The notes: generated by a model from the letters alone, not told the origin. Numbered from the stretch's first letter, positions 35,301 to 44,564 are shown. The stretch: DNA of 64,000 bases from Mariniphaga sp041687255 (GCA_041687255.1 JAWLCL010000009.1:62001-126000); one strand, 5' to 3'. A program made the numbers and translations.

Positions 35301-36568
35301 TTCGAAAAGGTGGAGGCGAACAATGAAGCTGCCCTGAAATGATGTTCCTGGTCTTTCATCTTCAGATGGTAACCTTTGACGCTCATCTCCAAATCGTTGG
35401 CATGAAAAAGTTTATCCCGGTTTAAATAGGAAGTGGAATCCAGTTCAAAGCCATGCAATACAACATCAATCGACCGAAACTGCTGCAGGTAGTTTGTTGT
35501 GTCGGGTTGACTGAAAATTTCAACATTGGCATCCTGTAGGTGAAAACTATCCACTTCCAGCTTAGTAAATTGACTTTTTATAAGGGAGTATAAATTAAAA
35601 TTATGAAGATCTTCAAGTTCAATTTGCCGGGGTTGTGCTTTCTGATAAAACCTGATGCTTGGTTTTGAGAATTCAAGAAAACTTATTTTCAGGGAATCAC
35701 TGAGGGCAAAGTGGGTTATGCTGCGGCTTTTGATATATACCTCCGGCACCTGCACATCAAAAAGGTTTTCTTCCTGCTTATACGACCATGGGCGAAGGTG
35801 AAATCCCTTTACGCTTATGTCGGTGGTTTTCAGTGAATAATATAATGTGTCGATGGTGAGCACATGCAGGCTGTCGCCCAAATCGTTGCTGAAATTATTC
35901 ATTCTCACGAGGATATCCTTTGTTTCAAAATATTTATCAGGATGGCCTGTCATTTCAGAACTTGTAATAAAATTATGAACATCAACCGAAACTTTTTCTG
36001 CTTTCGAGATAAAGTTGGTATCACCGGCTGCACTATAGAAATTAAAGTTTGCCTCTTCAAATTCTATTTTTTTCAGATCCACTTTTTCCACGAATCCAAA
36101 CAAAGGCCACATCTTTTCAAAGAATCCGGTGGAGATATTTAAGGAGTCAACATTTAGAAGCTCTTCTCCTGCCAGCGTCACCTCGGGTTTTATTATTTTT
36201 ACTTTATTGGCGGTTAGTACATTTTCAGTAAGTAACCGCCTCAGGTTTATTCCCTGCACACCGATTTCTTCTGCACCAAAGGTGTACAGGATTTTATCCT
36301 GTGGAAGCTCCTGATCGGAACGGTTCATTGCAGTTGGTTCAAATTTGACTTCTTTCAGAGAAAGGGAAAAAGGGAAGAGACTGCGGCTGATATCATCAAT
36401 GGCAAGTTCATATTTGCCATCCGATTGGGCAGAAGTATAACTGCTGAGGCGGTTGATTAGCAGATGAGGAATACTAAACCAGAATACCAGCACTGCAACC
36501 ACCAGCAGCAACAAAACTGACGGCAGCAGCAAACGCTTTATCTTCTGTGTTTTTCTTCCATTTGGCAT
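32312..36568 (-). CDS. giant AsmA-like envelope protein with about seven 175-residue modules
   Basis: A 1418-residue protein with one N-terminal transmembrane helix (about residues 13-34) and a beta-rich body. A recurring unit begins at about residues 98, 273, 446, 629, 807, 973 and 1143 (spacing 167-183): a strand such as SVPQIWLKGIDLDNAF, then about 25 residues later a (K/T)P-containing strand such as STPQIYFENFG. Each unit also has a second conserved block about 55 residues on (for example VEDINIARFSIADGLLTW). The C-terminal 150 residues (VTGSISSMDLNPLNTM, GEMQLAYKDLKIAVLD) look like the AsmA/DUF748 C-terminal domain. A lipid-transfer or repeating-beta-groove role is inferred. Monocistronic. 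Confidence 0.78.
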   Translation of the reverse strand: MPNGRKTQKIKRLLLPSVLLLLVVAVLVFWFSIPHLLINRLSSYTSAQSDGKYELAIDDISRSLFPFSLSLKEVKFEPTAMNRSDQELPQDKILYTFGAEEIGVQGINLRRLLTENVLTANKVKIIKPEVTLAGEELLNVDSLNISTGFFEKMWPLFGFVEKVDLKKIEFEEANFNFYSAAGDTNFISKAEKVSVDVHNFITSSEMTGHPDKYFETKDILVRMNNFSNDLGDSLHVLTIDTLYYSLKTTDISVKGFHLRPWSYKQEENLFDVQVPEVYIKSRSITHFALSDSLKISFLEFSKPSIRFYQKAQPRQIELEDLHNFNLYSLIKSQFTKLEVDSFHLQDANVEIFSQPDTTNYLQQFRSIDVVLHGFELDSTSYLNRDKLFHANDLEMSVKGYHLKMKDQEHHFRAASLFASTFSNRMSISDIDIQPENPKNKNLRNEINIECKSLNIEEVNFLDLYHQRILPTTSIEVTEPNVHLLYRLEKEKRKKQAETGLLYEIVTDYLEGVYSNAVSVKKGNLNIRNSHNGVETGYFETNFDFNLSEFRLDSTSLLKGGNFFYASGFNLLFVDYNMRLVDNFHKIEVDTVTISSDNQQVEIENLSLKPVRENVGTTEMLNSGHSELFNISVPQIWLKGIDLDNAFFNQKINIADFKISTPQIYFENFGTNRTENENQEITEFYQLIFNYVEDINIARFSIADGLLTWINHTRKGRTTSFDNEFSVTLENFRLNKSEMDKNRLLFSDNFDLIIKDQEFELSDNVHVLKGGEIRLSSSQSMIYIKDALLFPLVTSEKYNELATTWQVAIPEISINGFNFQKAWHSQEPEIKTVRLNKPRFQVYTNPEKAKGLELKAYSFPMPAFIETFKISELLITNGRAVTYRKEGLQHHPRTSFFFELSVPGLLVNSNDKNQVQVSSSNIHFSVADFIFPVDSIHNLKIGSVDFNRERKIIEITDLRLLPFIADKNKNRFNITAPFISFHDFDFKSALNENDFNFSSIVANDPQIAINIINEIKNDTLEFLETLDLYPYVEDLVNSIRVNKLEVNNAFLDFNWLHKQLFNNRLDLSFEEILLSENRSPHNLLNSKEFTISTTQLSAKSRNGMYAYTADTFMYQSANHLVKLKNIGIAPTVEKEAFPLQEGMQIDVAEAKIDYVEFRNIDERRWFSENILDASTLVIGPADIEIFRNKRFPFDHSQRPEWPQDLILNLKQPFVFDSVKLMPSRIKYSELLGIFNEPGYLEFTGLEFEGNRLSNIPEEFNKQNFIVDTRARLMGEGLISARFAFDLGSSDYHHTVTGSISSMDLNPLNTMITKTVPLAVESGRLNRMDFNLTFKEEFARGEMQLAYKDLKIAVLDYSGDEIQKNTFSSFVANSLKINTNNNGGENLEPVSIKQKRDEKRSIINFWWKSLYNGISQVIEN

Positions 36569-36747
36569 GGGGTAAAATTGGTAATTTTTTTTTATATAAC
36601 TGAACTTTTTAAAGTAGGTGTAACGGATTGAATTCGAGGTTTATTAAAAACCAGGTCAAAAAAAACTGAAGCATTTTGTTCAGCAGCATGGACTTAAAAG
36701 TGAATTAAATTCATATTTTTACTTCTGAAACAAATAAAGCCGATACT

Positions 36748-37464
36748 ATGAAAACTATCCTCTTAGTTGCAGCCGCATTTTTTACCTGCTTCACCATGAA
36801 GGCTCAGCCTGTAAATGTTATGCTGGTGACTGGAGGTCATTCTTTTGATACGCTGCAGTTTTTTCAGATGTTTGACTCCCTTAAGGATATTGATTATGTT
36901 CACTTCAGCCAGCCGGAGGCAAATAAAGCAATTGTAAATGATGCAGCTGCAAATTATGATGTGCTGGTTTTTTATGACATGTGGCGTACCATTTCTGAAC
37001 AGGAAAAAGAGGCTTATCTTGATTTAACCAAAAAGGGGAAACCTTTTTTGTTTTTGCATCATTCTTTGGTTTCATACCAGAAATGGCCTGAGTTTGAAAA
37101 GCTGCTGGGTGGGAAATATGTTGAGGATGGTGAACTGCCCAAAGAAGAGCAGTCGACCTATAAACACGATGTTTGGGTGGAAGTGGAGGTTGTTGATGAC
37201 CGCCATCCGGTTACCTCGGGGATGAATGATTTCAGAATTTTTGATGAGGTCTACGGTAATTATAAGTTGTTGCCCACTGTAAAGCCTTTGCTTAAGACAA
37301 CACACGCTGAAAGCTCGCCTGTTATCGGATGGGAGAACCGGTACAACCAATCAACAGTTATTTACCTGCAACCGGGACATGACAAGAATGCTTATGAATC
37401 ACCCAATTACCGTAAAATTGTTTCGCAGGCGATAAATTACCTTGCCGGGATGAAGAAAAAATAA
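36748..37464 (+). CDS. secreted ThuA domain protein
   Basis: A 238-residue protein with a signal peptide (about residues 1-19, FTMKAQ end). The amidotransferase-like ThuA fold is recognised from VMLVTGGHSFDTLQF, YDVLVFYDMW, FLFLHHSLVSYQKWPEFEKLLGG and VIYLQPGHDKNAYESPNYRKIV. ThuA proteins take part in disaccharide (trehalose/3-keto-sugar) metabolism. The MFS gene 61 bp downstream on the same strand suggests a joint sugar-utilisation role. Confidence 0.88.
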   Translation: MKTILLVAAAFFTCFTMKAQPVNVMLVTGGHSFDTLQFFQMFDSLKDIDYVHFSQPEANKAIVNDAAANYDVLVFYDMWRTISEQEKEAYLDLTKKGKPFLFLHHSLVSYQKWPEFEKLLGGKYVEDGELPKEEQSTYKHDVWVEVEVVDDRHPVTSGMNDFRIFDEVYGNYKLLPTVKPLLKTTHAESSPVIGWENRYNQSTVIYLQPGHDKNAYESPNYRKIVSQAINYLAGMKKK

Positions 37465-37525
37465 ATGTTTCATAAAAATATACCGACAAATTAAAATCTA
37501 ATTATAAATCAATTTAAATCAAGTT

Positions 37526-38881
37526 ATGGAAAATGTAAATCAAAAAAGACTCTTCATTGCAAGTTGTCTGGCATTATTAGTTACCGCAATCACATTTGCC
37601 ATCAGAGCCAGGATTGAAGGTGTTTTTACTGCTGACTATGGTTTGACGCCAGAGCAGGTGGGGCGTGCATTTGCACCTGCTTTCTGGGGCTTTGCCGTAG
37701 CCATGTTTGCCGGAGGCTATTTTATTGACATTGTGAAAACCCGTACTGTTATCTGGATGGCATTTGGCATGCATCTGGTAGGTATAATATTGCTTTTGAT
37801 GGCTAAAGATTACACTTCACTTTTTATTGCAAATGTTTTTATAGGATTGGGTAACGGGAGTGTGGAAGCAGCATGTAACCCGCTGGTTACAACCATTTAT
37901 CCCGATAAGAAGTCGAAGATGTTAAACCGTTTCCATGTCTGGTTCCCCGGAGGTATTGTAATTGGAAGTTTACTGGCTGCACTGGTAATCGATCAGCTGA
38001 ATTTATCGTGGCAGGTTTTGGTAGCTTTGCTTTTTATTCCGCTGGCTATCTACGGGTATATGTTTTTGGGCCAGAAGATTCCGGAAACCGAACGTGTTGC
38101 TTCAGGTGTCAGCTATAAAGAGATGATGCGAAATGTGGGAGCTCCGTTAACGATTACACTGGCGGTTGTTTTTATGATCCTGGTGGCCAATGTTCCTGCT
38201 ATTTCTCATGCAATAACTGCAAGTTATGAGTTGCCGCTGATTATCATTGGAATCATCGCCATTTTGATTTTCGTTGAGGGTAAGGCAATAAACAAAATGA
38301 CCCTGTTGTTTCCGTTTATTTTTGCCTGCATGCTGCTCACTGCTTCAACTGAACTTGGCACCACGCAGTGGATTAATGCATTGCTTGATAACAAGGGGGT
38401 TCATCCAATGATTATTCTTGCGGTGGTAACCGGTTTGATGGCTGTTGGCCGTTTCTTTGCCGGTGGATTGATTCATCGTTTGAATCCTCCGGGAGTGCTT
38501 CTGGGGTCAGCCATTTTTTCTGTTGCCGGCTTATTGTTGCTGAGTGTTACCAACGGCGCTTTCATGACTGTTTTGTCGGCAGCAGTATTTGCCGTGGGCG
38601 TTTGTTATTTCTGGCCGACCATGATTGGCGCTGCGGCTGAATATGCACCAAAAACAGGCGCCCTGGGGATGTCAATACTTGGTGGCGCCGGCTTTGTGGC
38701 TACATCAATGGTTTTGCCTATTATGGGTGAATCGATTCAAACTGCCGGACCTCAGATGACATTGCGGAATCTGGCTGTTTTGCCAACGATATTAGTTGTT
38801 GCTTTTATTATTTTCTCCATATGGGTTAAGAACAAAAATAAAGCTGAAAAAGTACCGGAAAAAGGTGCGGTTGTACGTTAA
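37526..38881 (+). CDS. MFS transporter, probably sugar-type
   Basis: A 451-residue polytopic protein with twelve predicted helices and a basic C-terminus. The MFS loop region between helices 2 and 3 reads GGYFIDIVKTRTVIWMAFGMHL, and helix 4 is FIANVFIGLGNGSVEAACNPLVTTIYP, which resembles the sugar/FucP-like branch. It follows the ThuA gene; substrate is inferred only from this context. Confidence 0.85.
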   Translation: MENVNQKRLFIASCLALLVTAITFAIRARIEGVFTADYGLTPEQVGRAFAPAFWGFAVAMFAGGYFIDIVKTRTVIWMAFGMHLVGIILLLMAKDYTSLFIANVFIGLGNGSVEAACNPLVTTIYPDKKSKMLNRFHVWFPGGIVIGSLLAALVIDQLNLSWQVLVALLFIPLAIYGYMFLGQKIPETERVASGVSYKEMMRNVGAPLTITLAVVFMILVANVPAISHAITASYELPLIIIGIIAILIFVEGKAINKMTLLFPFIFACMLLTASTELGTTQWINALLDNKGVHPMIILAVVTGLMAVGRFFAGGLIHRLNPPGVLLGSAIFSVAGLLLLSVTNGAFMTVLSAAVFAVGVCYFWPTMIGAAAEYAPKTGALGMSILGGAGFVATSMVLPIMGESIQTAGPQMTLRNLAVLPTILVVAFIIFSIWVKNKNKAEKVPEKGAVVR

Positions 38882-38898
38882 CAATTATTAGAATAATG

Positions 38899-38931
38899 GA
38901 AAGGCTGTTTCTGAAAAGGGGGCAGCCTTTC
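38899..38931 (+). terminator. possible terminator hairpin after the MFS gene
   Basis: GAAAGGCTG and CAGCCTTTC form a perfect 9-bp stem with a 15-base loop, 17 bp after the MFS stop. There is no T run, so rho-independent function is uncertain. The rest of the interval to 39207 holds nothing recognisable. Confidence 0.5.
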
Positions 38932-39207
38932 TGAATTTATGACACTTAAGAAAAGAATCTCTGTTCAGACTTGCAAGTAACCTTCTTCATTTCGGCTGTA
39001 TGCTCATCCTGCTTATTTATACCAATCCGATGGTTATGCTGCATTTTACCATTCGAATAAGTTCTCTGTAATGCCAATGCAACAATTCAGCACAAAAAAG
39101 TATCTGTTCAGGGAATTTTATAACCGGTTTTTCGCATTTTTAGCGAAGCATTCCCATTTTCCGGATACGATTTTGTAAATTACAGGGTGAAATAAAAGTC
39201 ATTCATT

Positions 39208-39453
39208 ATGTTGTACGTTCTTTTTGTCGGATTGATTGCAGGAGCTATTGCCGGGCTTATAGTGAGGGGCGAGGGATTTGGGTGCCTGCTTAACATCATT
39301 GTTGGAGTGGCAGGTGCATGGTTTGGTCACTGGCTTTTGAATGAACTGGGGATTTTTATTTACGAGGGATTTTGGGGCAACCTGTTGACCGCAGTCATTG
39401 GAGCCATTACCCTGTTAGTTATACTGGGATTAATCCGGAAAATTGTCAACTAG
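39208..39453 (+). CDS. GlsB/YeaQ/YmgE family stress-response membrane protein
   Basis: An 81-residue, very hydrophobic protein with three predicted helices. The pattern GLIAGAIAGLIVRGEGFG, then IIVGVAGAWFGHWLL and AVIGAITLLVILGLIRK, is the transglycosylase-associated (GlsB) family signature. Members are small inner-membrane proteins induced by envelope or general stress. Its neighbour is the osmoprotectant cluster, in convergent orientation. Confidence 0.9.
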   Translation: MLYVLFVGLIAGAIAGLIVRGEGFGCLLNIIVGVAGAWFGHWLLNELGIFIYEGFWGNLLTAVIGAITLLVILGLIRKIVN

Positions 39454-39473
39454 TAGATTGGTATTTTCATCTA

Positions 39474-40352
39474 TTACATAATCTTTTTTCTTTCCGGGTG
39501 CAGGTTTTTTACCCATTGATTTACTATGTATTCATTCTCTTTTATCCAGTTTTTTGCGCCTTGTCTTGGGTCCTCACTGAGCATTACCTGGTAAACCAAC
39601 CGGTTTAACTGGTTTTCTGTTAATTGCATACGTTCAAAAAAGCGTACTGCCCTGGGGTGAGATTCCTCGATACCTGTGTAACCTATAGTGTAAATGTTTT
39701 CTTTTCTTCCAAAAATTGTATCCGGGTCTTCTAGAAATCTAACCTCGTAGCGGGAGAATATCCAGTGGGGGTCCCAGCCGGTAATAACAATTTCTTTTCT
39801 TCGCTTAACTGAATCTTCAAACTGCTCTATCATTTCATCCTCGGAAAGACTAAGAAGGGAAACCGGCAGGTTATATTGTTCGATTGCCCGCCGGGCTTTC
39901 TGCATCACACCTGCTCCTGAATCAATGCCAATTACTGGATTTAAATAATCCTTCAGATCATTAATTGTCATTAGTTTGCTGTAACCGGGCACTACAAAAC
40001 CGGTTCGTGCATCAGGATAAGTGATGCCAATTTGTTCAATTTCGCCTACATAATCATTGACATAACGTTTATGAGTTTCGGGCAGCCATGCATCGGCAAA
40101 AAAATCGGCTTCACCTGATGCTACTTCACGATAGGCGCCGGCTATATCAGTTAACTTTAGATTTACCGTATAATCCATTTCTTCTTCAAGTACTACAGCA
40201 GCAAGATGGGTAATGGCAACACTTTCCGACCAATCGGTATAAACCATACTGATTGTTTTTGTTTCCTCAGCCGGCGGAGGAGTAGTACATGAAGCAATAA
40301 AGAAGAAGCTGAAGAACTGAAAAATGCGGATATAATTTTTTATTCTTACCAT
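39474..40352 (-). CDS. glycine betaine/choline-binding lipoprotein (OpuAC-like)
   Basis: A 292-residue lipoprotein (signal, lipobox IASC at C22). The mature part matches OpuAC/ProX-type substrate-binding proteins: VYTDWSESVAITHLAAVVLEE, an ASGEADFFADAWLPETH segment, GFVVPGYSKL and VITGWDPHWIFSRYEVRFLEDP. The tryptophans in DWSES, ADAWLP and GWDPHWIF could form the aromatic cage for trimethylammonium ligands. No ABC ATPase or permease gene is present in the window, and the next genes upstream are a universal stress protein and a BCCT carrier. Confidence 0.87.
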   Translation of the reverse strand: MVRIKNYIRIFQFFSFFFIASCTTPPPAEETKTISMVYTDWSESVAITHLAAVVLEEEMDYTVNLKLTDIAGAYREVASGEADFFADAWLPETHKRYVNDYVGEIEQIGITYPDARTGFVVPGYSKLMTINDLKDYLNPVIGIDSGAGVMQKARRAIEQYNLPVSLLSLSEDEMIEQFEDSVKRRKEIVITGWDPHWIFSRYEVRFLEDPDTIFGRKENIYTIGYTGIEESHPRAVRFFERMQLTENQLNRLVYQVMLSEDPRQGAKNWIKENEYIVNQWVKNLHPERKKIM

Positions 40353-40364
40353 ATTTTACTGGTT

Positions 40365-41285
40365 TTATTCAAAAAGAGCTTTTAAAAATCCAATGGTTTG
40401 TTTCCGATCCTTTACAAGAAGCACTGGTATGTTTTTCTCCGTCGATGCAAGTTTTTCAGAGGTTGTATCAAGAATGATATCTGCAAGTTCCGATTTTATT
40501 TTTGAGCCTATAAAAATAATATCGGCACCAATATTCAGAGCTTGTCGGTACAAAAGAAGTGCTTCATCATTCTCGGGGTCAAGCGAAACAGAGAATGGAA
40601 CATCGTCGGGGTTAAGCTGATGTTTTTTCATGAATTTAACGTATTCTTTCCGGCTGTGCTTTTCAACATGTTCCATTAATTTTTTATCATTTGACGGGGA
40701 GCTTTGCGGAAAATATTTTAGAGGAAGCCTGTAGGCATGATGACATGATACTTTTACTCCTGTAATTTCCTGTAGTTTAAGTGCCATTTTCAGGGCAAGG
40801 GAGCTGATTGTGGAAAAATCCATTCGTACCAGTACATGGTTAAGTTGTGGTTGCGTTGTTTCACTGATCAGAAGAACGGATGAAGGAATGATGCCCATTA
40901 CTTTTCTCACGATTCCACCCCGGCCTTCATAACCTATTTTTTTTCCCATAACTGTGAAGGTGATATTATGTTCGCGGGCATACCTCACAATATTATCGGT
41001 AGTTGAACCTTCTGCAATTTCAACAATTTCATTTGTTATTTCATTCTGGATGAAATGGGTGTCAATCTTTTCCTGAAGTTCCTCTTTAATAATTTCCGAA
41101 AGCGGTTGGTCAAGATGCGGGAAGGCCTCAACCATTTCCGAAGGAATTTCATACGATTTCATGACGTGCAGAAAGGTAACCGATTGGGGTTTAAATTTTT
41201 TAACCAGGAAATTCCCGTAACGGATAAGTACATCATCCATTTCACTTAAATCGAGGCATATTAGCAGGTGTTCCAATTGATTCAT
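40365..41285 (-). CDS. tandem universal stress protein (two USP domains)
   Basis: A 306-residue protein from the ATG 41285 (MNQLEHLLICLDL). A TTG eight codons earlier is possible but unlikely. The two USP domains are at about residues 1-135 and 145-290. In the first, the ATP-binding-type glycines are reduced to MGKKIGYEGRGGIVRKVMG. Lies 12 bp upstream of the betaine-binding lipoprotein and just after the BCCT gene, so it probably belongs to the same osmotic-stress operon. Confidence 0.85.
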   Translation of the reverse strand: MNQLEHLLICLDLSEMDDVLIRYGNFLVKKFKPQSVTFLHVMKSYEIPSEMVEAFPHLDQPLSEIIKEELQEKIDTHFIQNEITNEIVEIAEGSTTDNIVRYAREHNITFTVMGKKIGYEGRGGIVRKVMGIIPSSVLLISETTQPQLNHVLVRMDFSTISSLALKMALKLQEITGVKVSCHHAYRLPLKYFPQSSPSNDKKLMEHVEKHSRKEYVKFMKKHQLNPDDVPFSVSLDPENDEALLLYRQALNIGADIIFIGSKIKSELADIILDTTSEKLASTEKNIPVLLVKDRKQTIGFLKALFE

Positions 41286-41309
41286 CGCATTGTATTTCAG
41301 GTTAAACAA

Positions 41310-42968
41310 TTATTTTTGAGTGTTTTTGTCCTTTTCTCCGGAAGCTTTTGCCTGCTCTCTTTTCTGTAGCATTTTGGAAAGGGTATCCAGATATTGTTTA
41401 CGCTCGGCCTCCTTTTGGGTTTCCATTAAGCCGGTATGTTCCTTTCGAAGCCCCTTAAGAAGGCTCCACATAAGTATAATTAGCAGGATTGTAAAAGGAA
41501 GGCCGGTTGAAATGGCAGCGGTTTGCAAGGCTCCCAATCCGCCGCCTATGAGTAAGACGGCGGCTACTGCTCCTTCGGTAAGGGCCCAGAATATACGTTG
41601 TGGAACCGGGGCATCAAGTTTACCGCCTGCAGTCAATGAATCCACAACAAGTGATCCGGAATCGGAGGAAGTTACAAAAAAGCTGGTGACCAAAATAACT
41701 CCCACCATCGAGGTGATTGTTGAAAGCGGAAACTGTTCCAGCAGTACATACAGCGAAATGGCGACATTGTCGGTTACAGCACCGGCTATGTCGGCTAGTG
41801 CATTAAGCTCCAAATACATGGCGCTGCCTCCAAAGGTTGAAAGCCATAAAAAGGTAAGCAGAGTGGGAACAATCAATACTCCCAGTACGAACTCCTTGAG
41901 TGTGCGGCCTCTGGAAATGCGGGCAATGAACATGCCTACAAAAGGCGACCAGCTTATCCACCATGCCCAGTAGAATACAGTCCAGTCACTTTGCCAGTCC
42001 GACTGCTTATAGGTCTCGGTCCATGATGACAATTCAAAAAAGTTCTGCAAATAGCCACCGATGTTTTGAATAAAAGAATCCATAATAAATAAGAAGGGGC
42101 CCACTATGAGCATAAATGCCAGGAATACAGCTCCAAGTATCATGTTTAGCTGGCTCAGTCGCTTAACACCTCCACTTAATCCTGCAATTACCGACCCCGT
42201 GGCCACAAGTGTAATGGCAATTATAAGTATCACCTGAGTGGTCAGCGTATCAGGCAGGCTAAAGAGGTGCGACAACCCGGCGCTTACCTGCTGAACCCCC
42301 AGTCCCAGAGAAGTAGCCAGCCCGAACAAGGTTGCCACCACCGCCAGTACATTAATTGCCTTTCCCCAGGGGCCATGTACTTTTTGACCCAGCAGCGGAT
42401 AAAATACCGAGCTTATTGTAAGAGGCAGTTTCTTATTAAAAGTGAAAAAGGCCAATGCCATACCTACCAGGGCATAGATGCCCCAGGCATGCAGTCCCCA
42501 GTGCAGAAAGGTAATCTCCATCGATTCGCGGGCGGCTTCAACGGATCGGGGTTCTGCATTGGGTGGATTAATGAAATGGTTTATTGGTTCCCCTACGCTC
42601 CAAAAAAGAATCCCTATCCCCATACCGGCACTGAACAACATGGCAAACCAGGCAGCTTTAGAAAATTCGGGCTTCGATTTACTCCCGCCTAGCCTTATTT
42701 TACCGTACCTGCTGAAGGCAATATACAGCACAAAAAACAGAAAAAGATTTACCGAGAGTACAAAAAACCAGCCTCCATAATTGGAAATACTGCTTTGGAT
42801 GGCAGAAAAAACCTGGTCCATTGGCTCTCCTACAATTAATGTTATTGAAATGAAGGCTACAATAAGAATCGCCGCAGGCCAGAAAACAGGTGCATCTACA
42901 TCAAAATATTTTTTAGTGCTTTTTAAATGTGCCTCGCTATCTTGTAATTGTGTTTTATTTTCATCCAT
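41310..42968 (-). CDS. BCCT family betaine/choline/carnitine transporter
   Basis: A 552-residue carrier from the ATG 42968 (MDENKTQLQD); the frame extends to a TTG at 43004. Twelve hydrophobic segments are predicted. The family signature in helices 8 is seen as FYWAWWISWSPFVGMFIARISRGRT, and the glycine-rich GMGIGILFWSVGEPINHF (helix 3) is also conserved. BCCT carriers import glycine betaine or related compounds using Na+ or H+ gradients. First gene of the osmoprotectant cluster. Confidence 0.94.
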   Translation of the reverse strand: MDENKTQLQDSEAHLKSTKKYFDVDAPVFWPAAILIVAFISITLIVGEPMDQVFSAIQSSISNYGGWFFVLSVNLFLFFVLYIAFSRYGKIRLGGSKSKPEFSKAAWFAMLFSAGMGIGILFWSVGEPINHFINPPNAEPRSVEAARESMEITFLHWGLHAWGIYALVGMALAFFTFNKKLPLTISSVFYPLLGQKVHGPWGKAINVLAVVATLFGLATSLGLGVQQVSAGLSHLFSLPDTLTTQVILIIAITLVATGSVIAGLSGGVKRLSQLNMILGAVFLAFMLIVGPFLFIMDSFIQNIGGYLQNFFELSSWTETYKQSDWQSDWTVFYWAWWISWSPFVGMFIARISRGRTLKEFVLGVLIVPTLLTFLWLSTFGGSAMYLELNALADIAGAVTDNVAISLYVLLEQFPLSTITSMVGVILVTSFFVTSSDSGSLVVDSLTAGGKLDAPVPQRIFWALTEGAVAAVLLIGGGLGALQTAAISTGLPFTILLIILMWSLLKGLRKEHTGLMETQKEAERKQYLDTLSKMLQKREQAKASGEKDKNTQK

Positions 42969-43256
42969 ATAAAGGATTGTTTTTCTTTTTTCTCTTTTAT
43001 TCAAGGAGCATTAGAAATGTTACTTTCATTTAAGGTTAAAGCATAACTGCTGTTTGATGTTTTATGTGGCATCTGCAATTGAAATTCTCTGTTTTGGTAT
43101 CAGCTAAGGGGTAATTTCCCTTACAGCAGCATCAGTACAACAATAAAAACCCCCGGCTGGAACCATTTATCAGTTAATTTTTAATTGTCCTGTTTACAAG
43201 AGGTAACGAAATCAGGTAAAATTTGTTTGGAAAATTATATATTCTGAAATGGATAA

Positions 43257-44564
43257 TTACGTATTCTGAAAAGCTGCTAATATGCTTCTTTTGAACAAGA
43301 TGGTCTGAACCACTCCCCGGGCAAACATGAACAGCACCATGGCCAGCCAGAGGGAATGGTTTTCCCAGAAAGGTTCAAGAAAATAATACACAGGTGCAAA
43401 AACAAGTATGGTGGCCGCAAGAAGTGTATTGCGCATGGCGGCCGAGGCAGTAGCCCCAATATAGATGCCGTCCCAGATGAATGAACTGAAACTGGCAAGC
43501 GGAATGAAAATGATCCAGATAAGGTAAGGTTGCGCATTCTGAAGTACATCTTCCTGTGATGTAAGCAGGTTAAGGACAAAATCGATGCCGAAAAAATAAA
43601 TTAGTGTAAAGAATATTGCCAGACCTGTGCCCCATACAAACAGCAGCTTTACCACTTTTTTCAGCTGCTCTTTTTGCTTTGCCCCAAAGAATTTACCCAC
43701 CATAGCTTCGCCTGCATAGGCAAACCCGTCGATGAAGAAGGAAAAAAACAGCAGCAGTTGGAGCAGCAGCGAATTAACAGCCAAAATGGTGTCGTTGGTA
43801 CTGGCCGATTCAGATGTGAAGAAGGTGAACACCAGAATAATGCAGAAACTTCGGATAAAGATGTCGGTATTTACCCTAAAGAAGTTGGACAGCTTTTTCG
43901 GTTTGATTGCATTCTTCAGATTAACGAATGCAGTCAATTTTCTGTATCTCCGGAAAAACAGGAAAACGGCCAGCGCCAGGCCCAGGTATTGCGACAAGGC
44001 AGTGCCCAAAGCCACGCCCTCCGATTTCATGTTCAGCGCAAATACAAAAAGAACGCTCATCAGTATATTGGCAACATTTGCCGTAATGGCAATTATCATC
44101 GGGTAACGGGCATTCTGCATTCCCAGGAACCACCCGCTGAAAACCATCAGGCTTAAAGCTGCCGGTGCAGCCCATATCCGGATGAGGAAATATTCCCTGG
44201 CCAGTTCTTTCACTTCTTCACTGCCGCCAATCAGACTGAACCCTGCCCAGGCTATGGGCGATTGCAGGGCTACAATAACAAGCCCGGTGAATATGGCAAT
44301 TGCCAGTGAACGAACCAATACGGTTATCATATCAACTTTGTGGTTTTCGCCATAAGCCTGTGCGGCAAAGCCCGAGGTGCTCATCCGCAGGAAACCGAAT
44401 CCCCAGTATATGAAATTAAAAATGACCCCGCCAAGAGCAATGGCTCCAATGTAAAGTTCAGAACTCAGGTGCCCCATTAAAGCCATATCAACAAGTCCCA
44501 GCAAAGGGACAGTGATGTTGCTGACGATATTCGGAATGGCAAGCCGGAGTATGTCGCGGTTCAT
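43257..44564 (-). CDS. MATE family efflux transporter (DinF-like)
   Basis: A 435-residue polytopic protein from the ATG 44564 (MNRDILRLAIPNIVSNITVPLLG), matching the MATE N-terminus; the frame extends upstream with no conserved sequence. Twelve helices are predicted. Conserved segments: LVDMALMGHLSSELYIGAIALG and FAAQAYGENHKVDM. MATE proteins exchange drugs or metabolites for Na+ or H+. A TACCTTTG element on the minus strand (44584-44591) is a plausible -7 box 20 bp before the start. Confidence 0.9.
   Translation of the reverse strand: MNRDILRLAIPNIVSNITVPLLGLVDMALMGHLSSELYIGAIALGGVIFNFIYWGFGFLRMSTSGFAAQAYGENHKVDMITVLVRSLAIAIFTGLVIVALQSPIAWAGFSLIGGSEEVKELAREYFLIRIWAAPAALSLMVFSGWFLGMQNARYPMIIAITANVANILMSVLFVFALNMKSEGVALGTALSQYLGLALAVFLFFRRYRKLTAFVNLKNAIKPKKLSNFFRVNTDIFIRSFCIILVFTFFTSESASTNDTILAVNSLLLQLLLFFSFFIDGFAYAGEAMVGKFFGAKQKEQLKKVVKLLFVWGTGLAIFFTLIYFFGIDFVLNLLTSQEDVLQNAQPYLIWIIFIPLASFSSFIWDGIYIGATASAAMRNTLLAATILVFAPVYYFLEPFWENHSLWLAMVLFMFARGVVQTILFKRSILAAFQNT

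Noticed and set aside
41320..41973. 217-residue open frame antisense to the BCCT gene
   Set aside because: Serine/proline-rich with no domain; a shadow of the well-supported transporter.
42267..42692. 141-residue frame on the plus strand inside the BCCT gene
   Set aside because: Overlaps conserved transporter helices in antisense; no coding signature.
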